A DNA stretch of 64,000 nt from Candidatus Saccharimonadota bacterium (GCA_017406775.1 JAFQXV010000001.1:1-64000); one strand, 5' to 3'; counted from the first letter of the stretch, positions 25,610 through 33,840 are shown. Notes: generated by a model not told the origin, from the letters alone. Program-made: numbers and translations.

Positions 25610-26777
25610 CCTCTCCTGTGGTTAAATTATCGTCATAAATAATACTTCTTATTTCGAAAATTCCAAAATATAAATCATCTATACTATTATTTATTATAAC
25701 TTTTCTGTCATAATAAATACTAGTATACTCTATTTCTTTTTCATTAATAACGCTACCAACCGCTGGACACTCATAGTTAATCCGTCCATCCGTTATGCAT
25801 CCGGCCGATTTATAGCTTGAAATAAGTTCTAAATCCAAACTAGCTTCTCGTGTACTCAAATCATAATAATTCATCGCGTACATGCCACCAATATTTTTAT
25901 AAACATCAAGAGTTTCACTAATTAATTGCCTTGCAGCCTCTTCTCCACCAGCCAAATAAGCATTTAAAATATCAGAACGATCCAATATATGTCCACCATA
26001 ATAATTCACTATTAAATATAATTTATCTTTATAATCCGAAAGAACTGAAGAATATTCATTATCTAAATCAACATCTGAATTTGTATATAAATTGTAAAAA
26101 CTATCGAAATACGCTTTGAGCTGCTGATAGTAATTTGTGTTATTTTCGTCGCTAGCCATATCACCGTCCAAAACTTGAATAAACGCAGTCTCCTCTAAAC
26201 TTTTTTCCTCAATTTCTGCAGAACTGTCATTTTGTTTTCCACTTATAAAATAGTTAGCATATTTATTAAAAGTATCCTGGATACTATTTCCGCCACTTTG
26301 CTCTCCTATATTTCCCACCATCTTCGCAATAGACACCCCAACCCCTACCAGCACCAGCAAAATCAACGCCACCACCAAAACAACAGCCCCAATTTTCGGT
26401 TTCTTTTTTTCTGCACTGGCCAAAATGATGTCCCCACTCGCCCCAAAACCAGCTGATTGTGACATTTCAAAGCCAGTTTGTTGCGGCATGCCAAAATTAG
26501 CTTGTTGTAGTATACCCATACCAGGCATAGCATTACTAGCCATCGGATTTGATGCCACTGGATTCATCGGCCTATGCGTAATCGGATTAATCTGCCGAGA
26601 TGGCTGCGAAACAACCGTCGACTGCGAAGGGGCAACAGATTGGGCAGGAACGCTCTGCACAGGAACCTCCGGCTGAACAGGAACGCTCTGCACAGGGACT
26701 GTCGGCTGTGTAACGTCACCCGGATTTATCCCACCCGAGCCATCGTCACCATTAGAATTATTGTATGACGGATCCAT
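25593..26777 (-). CDS. Proline-rich bitopic membrane protein
   Basis: The 394 residues have an N-terminal cytoplasmic region with short repeats of PVQSVP/PVQPEVP and MxQQxxF types (about 20-105), one TM helix (about 130-152) and a helical extracytoplasmic domain with two cysteines near residue 330 (AGCITDGRINYEC). Its 3' end overlaps the VirB6-like gene by 17 bases, so the two probably work together. A TATAAT lies nine bases before the ATG. No family recognised. Confidence 0.62.
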   Translation of the reverse strand: MDPSYNNSNGDDGSGGINPGDVTQPTVPVQSVPVQPEVPVQSVPAQSVAPSQSTVVSQPSRQINPITHRPMNPVASNPMASNAMPGMGILQQANFGMPQQTGFEMSQSAGFGASGDIILASAEKKKPKIGAVVLVVALILLVLVGVGVSIAKMVGNIGEQSGGNSIQDTFNKYANYFISGKQNDSSAEIEEKSLEETAFIQVLDGDMASDENNTNYYQQLKAYFDSFYNLYTNSDVDLDNEYSSVLSDYKDKLYLIVNYYGGHILDRSDILNAYLAGGEEAARQLISETLDVYKNIGGMYAMNYYDLSTREASLDLELISSYKSAGCITDGRINYECPAVGSVINEKEIEYTSIYYDRKVIINNSIDDLYFGIFEIRSIIYDDNLTTGEDDENS

Positions 26778-26853
26778 ATATACACCATTATACCATAAGC
26801 ATCATAAAACAACCAATAAAAAAGCAAAACTACATCCCAAACCCAAACAAACA

Positions 26854-26903
26854 AAAATGGGTTAGGCTGCAAAGTAAATTACCACGCAATCCTAACCCAT
26901 TTT
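26854..26903. terminator. Inverted repeat between two surface-protein genes
   Basis: Arms AAATGGGTTAGG and CCTAACCCATTT (12 bases, perfect) enclose a 24-base loop. It lies downstream of the 26936-28213 gene on the minus strand and ends in a T/A-rich stretch, so a terminator role is likely. Confidence 0.55.
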
Positions 26904-26935
26904 CTTAAGTTCCCACTCTAAATGAAGCGGTCACT

Positions 26936-28213
26936 TTATAACAATTTTTTACGGCTAGCAATATAGTAGCCAAGCGCAGTAACTACGCTACCGGCACCAA
27001 TCGCACCAGTCACGATAGTTTCAGGACCAGTACTTACAATCGTAGTTGGAGTACTACCTGGATTATCGGGGACTGGAGTTGGGGTTGGAGTTGGAGTTGG
27101 ATCATTTTCACAAATCTCACCGTCCTTCAAAACCATCACCGAAGCATCATCTTTATAAACTGCGTTCTCAACGCTAGAACCAGACACAGTTGCGCTCGCC
27201 CAGTTTACTAACTGGTTATTGCCACAAGCCATAGTCTTATCCACTACTTTACCAGTAAAGCGCACATAAGCGTTACCCTTAGCATTATAAGCACCAATGT
27301 TGATACCTGTAGTAGTAAGAGTATTCTCTTTTAGGAGTACACCATTTTGATAATTAGAGTTATAAAGATAAGTCGAATTTGGAACATACTCAACATTAGT
27401 TGGAAGTACATCGCGGATCATTACATCCTTAACTTGTTCAGAAAGCAAGTTAACATATTCGATCTGATATTCTACTTCGTCGCCAACTTTAGCATTTACA
27501 GATTCGCTCCAGGTCTTAGTACCCTTAATGCGAACTTGTTTAGAAACTTTAGCAGCCACCGAGCTATGTACCTTTACGTCAATAGTTACTACACCAGAAT
27601 ATTGATAACAACCAGGGATTTCACCATTCATGGAAGTATAACCCAAGGTTGCACCAGAGGTGATTACTTCATTAGGAAGTGAAAAAGTACCTTCATTGTT
27701 ATTATATTTAGCGGAACCTTCAACGTACTCAAGGTAAACATTTTCGCTAGCATTCAAAGTTACTTCGTCCCAATAGCGATTAGGAGTTGCATTGGAAGAA
27801 TCAATATAACCAATAATCGTATGAGATTTAGCCACTGTAGTAGGAAGTGAGAAAGTGGCTTTTACACCCTTTGCAATTGCTTCCATACCCTTTGGGCTGT
27901 TATTGTGGACAAACAAACGAATTGTATAAGTTTTGCCATCTTCCACATTTATAGAATTTGCATTCCAAGTGTCAACTGTGGCACCAGCCACCTTTGCACC
28001 TACGAAATTCTTTTCATCCCCGATTTTACCGTTAGAAATCGAGTTAAACGTAATGGTGTCTTTAAGATCACCGTTGTTAATCTGATCAAGTGTATAGCTA
28101 GGACGACCATTGCCAGAATCACCCCAAGCATGCACCATCACAGGAGCTAACGTACCAGCAAGCATTACTACCGCAGCGGATACGCCAATTATAGATTTAT
28201 AAATAGTTTTCAT
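26936..28213 (-). CDS. Cell-surface protein with DUF11-like domain and C-terminal anchor
   Basis: The 425 residues have a signal peptide (1-29, ending VMVHA), an N-terminal beta-rich domain, a DUF11/isopeptide-like domain (about 225-365: GDEVEYQIEYVNLLSEQVKD, then IRDVLPTNVEYVPNST), a short PTPTPTPTP linker and a C-terminal segment STGPETIVTGAIGAGSVVTA followed by a short hydrophobic run and RKKLL. The tail resembles degenerate Gram-positive wall-sorting signals of Saccharibacteria surface proteins, without a clear LPxTG. A Shine-Dalgarno (AAAGGA) is present and a nested palindrome lies in its upstream region. Confidence 0.78.
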   Translation of the reverse strand: MKTIYKSIIGVSAAVVMLAGTLAPVMVHAWGDSGNGRPSYTLDQINNGDLKDTITFNSISNGKIGDEKNFVGAKVAGATVDTWNANSINVEDGKTYTIRLFVHNNSPKGMEAIAKGVKATFSLPTTVAKSHTIIGYIDSSNATPNRYWDEVTLNASENVYLEYVEGSAKYNNNEGTFSLPNEVITSGATLGYTSMNGEIPGCYQYSGVVTIDVKVHSSVAAKVSKQVRIKGTKTWSESVNAKVGDEVEYQIEYVNLLSEQVKDVMIRDVLPTNVEYVPNSTYLYNSNYQNGVLLKENTLTTTGINIGAYNAKGNAYVRFTGKVVDKTMACGNNQLVNWASATVSGSSVENAVYKDDASVMVLKDGEICENDPTPTPTPTPVPDNPGSTPTTIVSTGPETIVTGAIGAGSVVTALGYYIASRKKLL

Positions 28214-28242
28214 AATATCCTTTCATTAAAAATTCTTACGAT

Positions 28243-28372
28243 GCTATTAAACCTGTATTTTGGTCGTATTAAAATGTTAGATTTAAAATCCAAAAATGTA
28301 TATTCCTGACGTTTACCAGTGTATGACATTTTTGGATTTTAAGTCATACGGCAAAAATACAGGTTTAATAGC
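28243..28372. repeat. AT-rich nested palindrome
   Basis: Outer arms of 19 bases (GCTATTAAACCTGTATTTT and its exact complement at 28354-28372) enclose inner arms AAAATCCAAAAATGT/ACATTTTTGGATTTT (28285-28299 and 28326-28340). The left side has about ten extra bases between the two arm pairs. It lies in the leader or promoter region of the 28213 gene. Confidence 0.8.
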
Positions 28373-28460
28373 CTTAAATTATTGCTAGCCGAATTGTTAA
28401 TTTTCGTCTTCGCAACCAAATCATCTCAAACTTCAATTTACGTGAATCCATGGGGTGAAG
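28373..28460. other. Intergenic stretch without a recognised gene
   Basis: Between the nested palindrome and the hairpin array no reading frame or promoter was recognised. Confidence 0.4.
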
Positions 28461-28587
28461 CCCGGCAGTATGCACAATGCACGCCGCCGGACTTTTCTAA
28501 AGTGCGTGGCCGTCCCGGCCATTGGGCTCCACCCATGGGCATCACGCCCATTTAGTCCCTCACGGGACCAGGGCCCCTAAGGGCCAA
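28461..28587 (-). ncRNA. Row of six short GC-rich hairpins
   Basis: On the plus strand in order: CCGGC...GCCGG (28462-28490), TGGCC-GTCCC-GGCCA (28507-28521), TGGG-CTCCA-CCCA (28523-28535), ATGGGC-ATCAC-GCCCAT (28535-28551), GTCCC-TCAC-GGGAC (28555-28568), GGCCC-CTAA-GGGCC (28572-28585). It lies just 3' of the 624-residue gene and would form the 3' untranslated part of its mRNA or a separate structured RNA. No known RNA family matched. Confidence 0.5.
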
Positions 28588-28596
28588 GCTATCCAA

Positions 28597-30471
28597 CTAA
28601 TCCGTAGGGCCTCCCCAGGCTTCCCCCGGATTAGTAGATATCGTTTCACCTGTGTTCGCATCCGTTGCCGGAGGCGTCACGGGTGTGGGGGTATTAATGG
28701 GAGCCGAAGTCGACGTCCCAGCATCACCGTTGTTGTCAACGGCGGCACCACCCGAAGGGGTGCTGGGGGTGCTCGGATCCGAACCAGTCTTCTGAGTCTG
28801 GTTCGTATTATTCAGCTCGTCAATGCTCTCACGGTACTCAGTATAAGTGCCGTGATCAGAGTTTGTCGGCTGATCCGCCGTTGAGGTCGTACCACCAGGA
28901 CCATTATTGGTCGAGGTGCCAGGACCTTTGTCGTCGTTCGGCTCCGTATTCTCTTTCGGCGCCAGATTCGGATCCTTGTTGTAAGGAGGATCCGGCGTAG
29001 GCGTAGGAGTAGGAGTAGGAGTCGGGGTCGGCTCCGGTGTCGGAGTGGGTGTAGGAGTCGGAGTCGGCTCCGGTTCGCCATAGAACTCCGGACGCTTGTC
29101 ATGGATGTTAAACCCAATCACAAAGAGTCCGTCCGTCTGACTTGCGCCAGACCCGGCAGTTCCATTACCAGCGGAACCAGTACCAGCGCCCTCATTCTTA
29201 CCAACGTACGCAAGGATAAAAGCATCCTTCGTATACTGGTAATCCGCGGGCTCACCCTTACGGTCGTTATTTGCGGCCGCCGAGTTGAGGCACCAATTCT
29301 CGACCGTCGGTCGAGACTGGATACCTTGAGGAATCAGGCGTTCCAGCCACGTACAGAGTGTCGCCGCATAGCAACGATACTCCTCAGTGACATAGAAATC
29401 ACCTTCGGCATCCTTCTCCAACCAATAGGAAACTCCGTACTGGTCGTTCAGGGCGATCATCTCCCCCATCCAAGGATTGAAGGAACCGATAGTAGAACCA
29501 CCGATCGTCTTATCCTTAATGGCGTTCACCACGGTCACCCCGTAAACGGGGTTACACAGAATCTCCTCCTGGAGCTCTGCGAACATGGTGTCATCCTCCT
29601 TCGCGCCAAACCCAAAGGTTAGCGCGTCGGAAAACCCGGTCTTCTCCGTACGAGCCTTGTCGTTCGGAGAGAGCGACGAGTCGAGCAGGAGCCAACTAAT
29701 TCCGCTATACTTGTTAACGGTCAGCTGTTCCAGCTCTGCCGGAGTCACCTTCTCTACCGTGAGGTTCTCAATCGCCTCAAGCTCCTCAGCAGTAGGACCA
29801 GCCGGCTCTTCCGTCTGCTCCTGAGCCACCGACTGCGATGCCAGGGCCGAAGCCCAAGCAAAGCAACCAGTTGCCGCCATCACTACAGAGGCAACGAGCA
29901 GTACCAGAAAAAAGCCAAACGCAATGCGACCAAGCAGTCGCCAACGCTTTACTACCTTTTCCTCAGCTCCGTTCTCCTCATTTACCTCCTTCCGGAAGTA
30001 ATAGAAGTTGCAGATGATTCGCCCCAGCGCCACAATCAGCACCCAGAACGGAATCATGATGACAACAGTAGAGACAAAGGCGCTCTCGAAGAAAGACGCC
30101 AGAGCAAAACTGCACGCCATCATTGGGAAAAACAGCAAGGCTATGAGCAGCATGAAAATCACCAGCTCGCTCACCTCGCTGCCTTCCCTTTCCCACCATA
30201 CCACGGTAAGAGCATAGAGCCCCACCATCACAAGGAGAAAAATTACCACAAAAGGCATTGCTGCCCTTGTGGCAAAGTAGTTCACGACACCGGCCGTTGC
30301 TGCAACACAAAGCGCCATCAACCATTCCGGCATCGCCCTCTTTCCGGTCTCGTTAACAGAAAGAAAAATCTCACCATCAACGAGCTTACCTTCCCTGCTA
30401 TGAGACAGGGACCAACTAGCGGCAATGACTGTCGCAAAAACAGCCACCGCATAAATGATACTCATCAACAT
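28597..30471 (-). CDS. GC-rich multi-TM protein with PTPTP-rich tail
   Basis: I place the start at the ATG at 30471, eight bases after a perfect AGGAGG, giving 624 residues (MLMSIIYAVAVFATVIAASW). An N-terminal block of about 200 residues has some six hydrophobic segments, followed by an extracytoplasmic domain (about 245-455) with two CxxW/C-type sites (AATLCTWLERLIPQG, ENWCLNSAAANNDRKG), then a PTPTPTP/EPTPTP stalk (about 465-510) and a low-complexity Thr/Pro/Gly/Asn tail without a final anchor. Its composition is clearly more GC-rich than its neighbours. No family recognised. Preceded by a consensus promoter and a leader of about 135 bases with a hairpin; followed by the six-hairpin row. 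Confidence 0.72.
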   Translation of the reverse strand: MLMSIIYAVAVFATVIAASWSLSHSREGKLVDGEIFLSVNETGKRAMPEWLMALCVAATAGVVNYFATRAAMPFVVIFLLVMVGLYALTVVWWEREGSEVSELVIFMLLIALLFFPMMACSFALASFFESAFVSTVVIMIPFWVLIVALGRIICNFYYFRKEVNEENGAEEKVVKRWRLLGRIAFGFFLVLLVASVVMAATGCFAWASALASQSVAQEQTEEPAGPTAEELEAIENLTVEKVTPAELEQLTVNKYSGISWLLLDSSLSPNDKARTEKTGFSDALTFGFGAKEDDTMFAELQEEILCNPVYGVTVVNAIKDKTIGGSTIGSFNPWMGEMIALNDQYGVSYWLEKDAEGDFYVTEEYRCYAATLCTWLERLIPQGIQSRPTVENWCLNSAAANNDRKGEPADYQYTKDAFILAYVGKNEGAGTGSAGNGTAGSGASQTDGLFVIGFNIHDKRPEFYGEPEPTPTPTPTPTPEPTPTPTPTPTPTPDPPYNKDPNLAPKENTEPNDDKGPGTSTNNGPGGTTSTADQPTNSDHGTYTEYRESIDELNNTNQTQKTGSDPSTPSTPSGGAAVDNNGDAGTSTSAPINTPTPVTPPATDANTGETISTNPGEAWGGPTD

Positions 30472-30535
30472 GAGTATCACCTCCTTTTCTGTCTCCTGGG
30501 GAGGGGGACAATTGTTGGATAGCTTCAGATTTCTC

Positions 30536-30555
30536 TTGAAATCTGAGATGATTTG
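30536..30555 (-). promoter_or_regulatory. Hairpin in the leader of the 624-residue gene
   Basis: CAGATTTC and GAAATCTG pair around a short loop within the leader, about 65 bases before ATG. Could affect leader stability or attenuation. Confidence 0.4.
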
Positions 30556-30610
30556 GTTGTTAATGGTCTTCTTGCTTTTGACAAAACACACCAAAACCTA
30601 GACTACCTAC

Positions 30611-30639
30611 ATTGTATCACACTTTAGCTTTTTTGTCAA
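30611..30639 (-). promoter_or_regulatory. Consensus promoter for the 624-residue gene
   Basis: TTGACA, a 17-base spacer ending AAGTGTGA, then TACAAT. The end of the spacer matches that of the 15687 promoter (TAGTGTGA). Confidence 0.8.
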
Positions 30640-30708
30640 TATATATACAATCCATTTGTTATAAAATCTAGTTTATGCTTATGTTTATAAAATACCTAGA
30701 ATTGGAAA

Positions 30709-30733
30709 GAGCCCGATCTTACGATCGAGCTCC
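30709..30733 (-). terminator. Terminator of the 30776 gene
   Basis: GAGCTCGATC-GTAA-GATCGGGCTC followed by TTTCC on the minus strand. Confidence 0.65.
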
Positions 30734-30775
30734 TCCAAAGTGCTGCAAGCCAGGGAGCACTGCCCCTTCGTGCGC

Positions 30776-31285
30776 CTACTCGAGGTGCATATTGCCACCG
30801 TTAATGTTAACGGTGCCACCGTTGGCGTTGTTGATGGTGATGTTACCACCATCAATCTGGCGGGTGGGCTGAGGAGCAGGACGCTCCTCCTCCAAGGTCG
30901 TCAAACGACCTTCTACCGCGCCAATGCGGTCGTGCACGACGCCAAACTGGCGATCGTGCTCATCTAGGCGCTCCTCATGGGCATTCAGACGACCAAACAC
31001 ATCGTCAACGGCATCTACGATGCCATTGACGGCGTTGAGCAAAACGACCCTCAGCGCGTCAGAGCGCAAAGGGGTCGCATCCTCACGCGGCGTCCCCTTA
31101 CGGGGAGGCCGCTGACCACCGTTACCAGCCAGCTCAGCCTTAGTAGGCTGAGTGGGCTTCTTGGCAGGCGCACCCGTCGACTTCTTGGAAGTCTTGGGAG
31201 TCTCCTTGGTCGGGGCCTCAGCCTCAACGGGCTGAGGAATGGTCTGCTGCGCATTCGAATTTTTCCTGTACTCTCGCTTGGCCAT
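30776..31285 (-). CDS. GC-rich protein with basic tail, coiled coil and beta-repeat end
   Basis: The 169 residues start with a disordered Lys/Pro/Thr-rich region (KKSTGAPAKKPTQPTKAEL), then a helical segment and a coiled coil (about 90-135, heptads such as LNAHEERLDEHDRQFGVVHD), ending in a short Gly/Asn repeat (GGNITINNANGGTVNINGGN). Cytoplasmic by appearance; the basic arm could bind nucleic acid and the coiled coil oligomerise. It has a TTGACA-N17-TATAAT promoter, an AAAGGAG Shine-Dalgarno and its own terminator, like the 15687 and 28597 genes, and is GC-richer than its surroundings. Function unknown. Confidence 0.7.
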   Translation of the reverse strand: MAKREYRKNSNAQQTIPQPVEAEAPTKETPKTSKKSTGAPAKKPTQPTKAELAGNGGQRPPRKGTPREDATPLRSDALRVVLLNAVNGIVDAVDDVFGRLNAHEERLDEHDRQFGVVHDRIGAVEGRLTTLEEERPAPQPTRQIDGGNITINNANGGTVNINGGNMHLE

Positions 31286-31326
31286 GATAATCTCCTTTGG
31301 TCGTGGCCGATGCTTGCATGATTCTC

Positions 31327-31355
31327 ATTATAGCACAAGAAGTAATTTTTGTCAA
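31327..31355 (-). promoter_or_regulatory. Consensus promoter for the 30776 gene
   Basis: TTGACA (31350-31355 on the minus strand), 17 bases, TATAAT (31327-31332). The leader is about 35 bases. Confidence 0.85.
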
Positions 31356-31380
31356 TAGTTACAACATAATCAAACAAAAA

Positions 31381-31420
31381 TGGTGCGGGTAGAGAGAAAT
31401 TCTTCTCTCGGCCCCACCCC
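31381..31420 (-). repeat. 3'-end copy of tRNA-Gly rebuilt as a hairpin
   Basis: The 3' 18 bases (TTCTCTCTACCCGCACCA) equal the tRNA-Gly 3' end. The T-arm is replaced by GAGAGAA-GAAT-TTCTCTC, and an upstream GGTGGGG pairs with CCCGCACC (one bulge). A TTTTTGTTT run follows. The result resembles an acceptor/T-arm minihelix used as a terminator. Confidence 0.75.
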
Positions 31421-31464
31421 AAAGAACAAAAAAATAAGAGCAAGCTCTCATTTTTTCGTTCTTA
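31421..31464 (-). terminator. Palindromic terminator after tRNA-Gly
   Basis: AAGAACGAAAAAATGAGAGC pairs with GCTCTTATTTTTTTGTTCTT almost perfectly and ends with a T-run. Confidence 0.6.
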
Positions 31465-31539
31465 TGGTGCGGGTAGAGAGAATCGAACTCTCATCTCAAG
31501 TTTGGAAAACTTGCATACTAACCACTGTACTATACCCGC
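31465..31539 (-). tRNA. tRNA-Gly (TCC)
   Basis: Acceptor GCGGGTA/TACCCGC, anticodon stem CAAGT/ACTTG with loop TTTCCAA, T-arm GAGAG-TTCGATT-CTCTC, discriminator A and encoded CCA. It follows tRNA-His on the same transcript. Confidence 0.95.
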
Positions 31540-31548
31540 AGTTTAGCA

Positions 31549-31626
31549 TGGGGTGGGATACAGGAATCGAACCTGCGACCTTCTGGACCACAATCAGACG
31601 CTCTAACCATCTGAGCTAATCCCACC
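31549..31626 (-). tRNA. tRNA-His (GTG)
   Basis: Acceptor GTGGGAT/ATCCCAC with G-1 opposite C73, the His identity pair. Loop TTGTGGT gives anticodon GTG; T-arm GCAGG-TTCGATT-CCTGT; CCA encoded. The lowest anticodon-stem pair is A-C. A TATAAT lies about 10 bases upstream of the 5' end. Confidence 0.94.
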
Positions 31627-31653
31627 ATGCACTATAAATTATATCACATCCCC

Positions 31654-32256
31654 CTATTTTGGCAACAGCAGAAACGCTACCGTACCAGCCGCCGCCCCCA
31701 AAATGATCGTTAGGATAATCGTTACCACAATACCAATGCGAGCGTCTTTCTCCGGCTTGGTAATAATAGTTACCGGTCCTTTAGGAATCTCCTCTGGAAC
31801 CTTAATCTCCTTCCGATAAACATTTTTAGAAAGCGGACGCTTTACCACCTTATCTAAATTAATAAATGGAGACTTGGGAGCTTTATACTCTCCCCCCTGT
31901 TTTTTTGTCTTTTCCACAGGTTTTTCCACCGCCGGAGCAGCCACCTTTTTAGCTCGCATTCCGACTTTTTTGGCCTTCACTTGCCCTAAATCGTTAGTTG
32001 TTTTTACCTTATTTTCTACGCCGGCATTAGCATTTACTTGCTCAACTTTAGGAGATAAATCCTCAATTACCCCAAGTTGCACCTCCGGCGTTACTCTTGT
32101 ATCAAAATGAACATTCCTAGAGATTCTCTCATTAGTCCTTACCTCACGATGTGTAGTACCGACCTCCTTTTTGGCAGCCGGAACAACCTTTCTTTGATGT
32201 GGAACCACTCTTCTTGCCGATTTTGCCGGCACAAAATCCATATACTGTCTACTCAT
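31654..32256 (-). CDS. Tail-anchored basic protein
   Basis: The 200 residues have a long basic, probably disordered cytoplasmic part rich in K, R, V and A and one C-terminal TM helix (about 174-198, VVTIILTIILGAAAGTVAFLLL). The start overlaps the tpiA stop by four bases, giving a coupled pair. No family was recognised; the link to tpiA may be only transcriptional. Confidence 0.6.
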   Translation of the reverse strand: MSRQYMDFVPAKSARRVVPHQRKVVPAAKKEVGTTHREVRTNERISRNVHFDTRVTPEVQLGVIEDLSPKVEQVNANAGVENKVKTTNDLGQVKAKKVGMRAKKVAAPAVEKPVEKTKKQGGEYKAPKSPFINLDKVVKRPLSKNVYRKEIKVPEEIPKGPVTIITKPEKDARIGIVVTIILTIILGAAAGTVAFLLLPK

Positions 32257-33023
32257 GCTTGCACTCTCTTTGCTATATCAATTATATCAATAAACTCACG
32301 TAAAATCAAACTGGCGCCGCCCACCAACACTCCATTAACCCCTGGAATCGTTAAGTATGCCCCTGCGTTAGCCGGCGTTACACTTCCGCCAAACAAAACT
32401 GCCACCTTTTTAGCACTTTCTTTACCATACGTCTCCGTCAAAATTTTCCGAATTAAACTTACTACCCCAGCAATTTCATCTGGTGCCGCCATTTTAGCGC
32501 CTTTCGTGCTAGAAATCGCCCAAACTGGCTCATAGGCAATTATTACCTTTTCCAAATCATCATCAGAAACCTCTCCTAGTCCACCCAAAAGTTGATCCCT
32601 AATCGCATCAGCCGTTTCGCCAAAAGCTCTCTCCGACTCTGTTTCTCCAATGCACAAAATTGGCTTAATTTTATTCCTTAATGCCGCCGCCACCTTTTTC
32701 TGAATCATCTTATCATCTTCTTTTAATACATACCGTCGTTCCGAATGACCAATCAACGCATAGTCCACCAATCCCTTTAATTGCGAAAAAGACACTTCCC
32801 CAGTAAATGCCCCATAATCACGATAAAAGCCGTTTTGTGCAGCCAATTTCATTTTATGGCGATCAATTTGTAAAGATAATGGCTGTAATGCTAAAGTTGA
32901 AGGTGCTACCACTATCTCAACATCTCTATAATTTGGTAACGATTTTAATAGCTTATGAAGATAGATAGAAGCTTCTCCGACATTAAAATTAAGCTTCCAG
33001 TTGCCCACGACGTATGTTTTCAT
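32253..33023 (-). CDS. tpiA: Triosephosphate isomerase
   Basis: The 256 residues contain GNWKLN (Lys of the active site), ALIGHSERR (catalytic His), IAYEPVWAI (catalytic Glu) and the phosphate-gripping VLFGGSV. TpiA interconverts DHAP and glyceraldehyde 3-phosphate and is cytoplasmic. A TATAAT box six bases before ATG predicts a leaderless mRNA. The aldolase fusion gene lies nearby on the other strand, making a small glycolytic neighbourhood. Confidence 0.97.
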   Translation of the reverse strand: MKTYVVGNWKLNFNVGEASIYLHKLLKSLPNYRDVEIVVAPSTLALQPLSLQIDRHKMKLAAQNGFYRDYGAFTGEVSFSQLKGLVDYALIGHSERRYVLKEDDKMIQKKVAAALRNKIKPILCIGETESERAFGETADAIRDQLLGGLGEVSDDDLEKVIIAYEPVWAISSTKGAKMAAPDEIAGVVSLIRKILTETYGKESAKKVAVLFGGSVTPANAGAYLTIPGVNGVLVGGASLILREFIDIIDIAKRVQA

Positions 33024-33029
33024 ATTTTT

Positions 33030-33035
33030 ATTATA
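33030..33035 (-). promoter_or_regulatory. -10 box of tpiA, leaderless spacing
   Basis: TATAAT, then AAAAAT, then ATG at 33023. Confidence 0.72.
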
Positions 33036-33053
33036 ACATGCTAAAATTAATAT

Positions 33054-33818
33054 ATGAAAAAAGTTCTATCATTCGACGTCGACCAAACTTTAAACGTCGC
33101 CAAAACCCCAATCACTAACGAAGTAGCAGATCTCTTACTAGAATGTTTGAATCATTTTGAGGTTTGCCCAATTTCTGGTCAAAAATTCGATCAATTTATG
33201 ATTCAGATCGTTAATCGCTTACCAAATCCCACCCCAGAGCAACTGTCTCACTTGCATCTGTTTGTGGCTCAAGGTACTCAGTATTATCGTTTTAATACCA
33301 CCACCAATGAGTGGGAGCAAGTCTATAACTACCCATTAACAGAAGATCAAGTTGCTAAAATTACTGCCACTATCGAGCAATCCGCCCGTGAATTAGGCTT
33401 TTGGGAGGAAGACAAATTAGCCCCTGGCGACGAAATCATCGAAAATCGTGAATCTCAGGTTACTTTTTCTGCCCTTGGTCAAAAAGCTGGCACCGAAGCC
33501 AAATACGCTTGGGACCCAGACCATCAAAAACGCGATCAAATCGCCGCTCGTTGTAAAGAGCTCGCCCCCGAATTTGAATTCGAAGTTGCCGGCACTACCT
33601 CTATTAACGCCGTCACTCCGGGCATGAATAAATCCTTCGGCATGACCCATCTGCTAGAAGAACTACATGTGGAAAAACCCGATATTTTATACTTTGGCGA
33701 TATGACGCAACCCGGTGGCAATGATTACCCCGTAGTTAACATGGGGATAGAAACTATTACCGTCAGAAATCACGAAGACACCGCTTTTGCACTTAAGGGT
33801 ATTCTAGGCATTCTTTAA
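33054..33818 (+). CDS. HAD-superfamily (IIB) phosphatase, phosphomannomutase-like
   Basis: The 254 residues have the HAD nucleophile motif FDVDQTL, PISGQKFDQF (motif II-like), a C2B-type cap and the C-terminal FGDMTQPGGNDYPV, which matches eukaryotic-type phosphomannomutases (GDKTxPGGND). The expected Thr-Gly after DVD is replaced by Q-T, still fitting DxDxT. Such enzymes interconvert hexose 1- and 6-phosphates or dephosphorylate sugars. It starts ATG 33054 with a weak TAAAAT box. Neighbouring tpiA and aldolase genes suit a sugar-phosphate role. Confidence 0.78.
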   Translation: MKKVLSFDVDQTLNVAKTPITNEVADLLLECLNHFEVCPISGQKFDQFMIQIVNRLPNPTPEQLSHLHLFVAQGTQYYRFNTTTNEWEQVYNYPLTEDQVAKITATIEQSARELGFWEEDKLAPGDEIIENRESQVTFSALGQKAGTEAKYAWDPDHQKRDQIAARCKELAPEFEFEVAGTTSINAVTPGMNKSFGMTHLLEELHVEKPDILYFGDMTQPGGNDYPVVNMGIETITVRNHEDTAFALKGILGIL

Positions 33819-33828
33819 ACCCTTATGT

Positions 33829-33834
33829 TATAAT
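33829..33834 (+). promoter_or_regulatory. -10 box, leaderless spacing
   Basis: TATAAT, then ATTCTT, then ATG at 33841. Confidence 0.72.
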
Positions 33835-33840
33835 ATTCTT

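Noticed and set aside
28597-30594. Longer start at 30594 for the 624-residue protein
   Set aside because: It would place translation start upstream of the Shine-Dalgarno site and within a few bases of the predicted transcript start; the ATG at 30471 has the perfect AGGAGG.
22217-31285. Integrative conjugative element or prophage
   Set aside because: Apart from the VirB6/TrbL-like protein there is no relaxase, coupling ATPase, integrase or phage structural gene; surface proteins and housekeeping genes adjoin.
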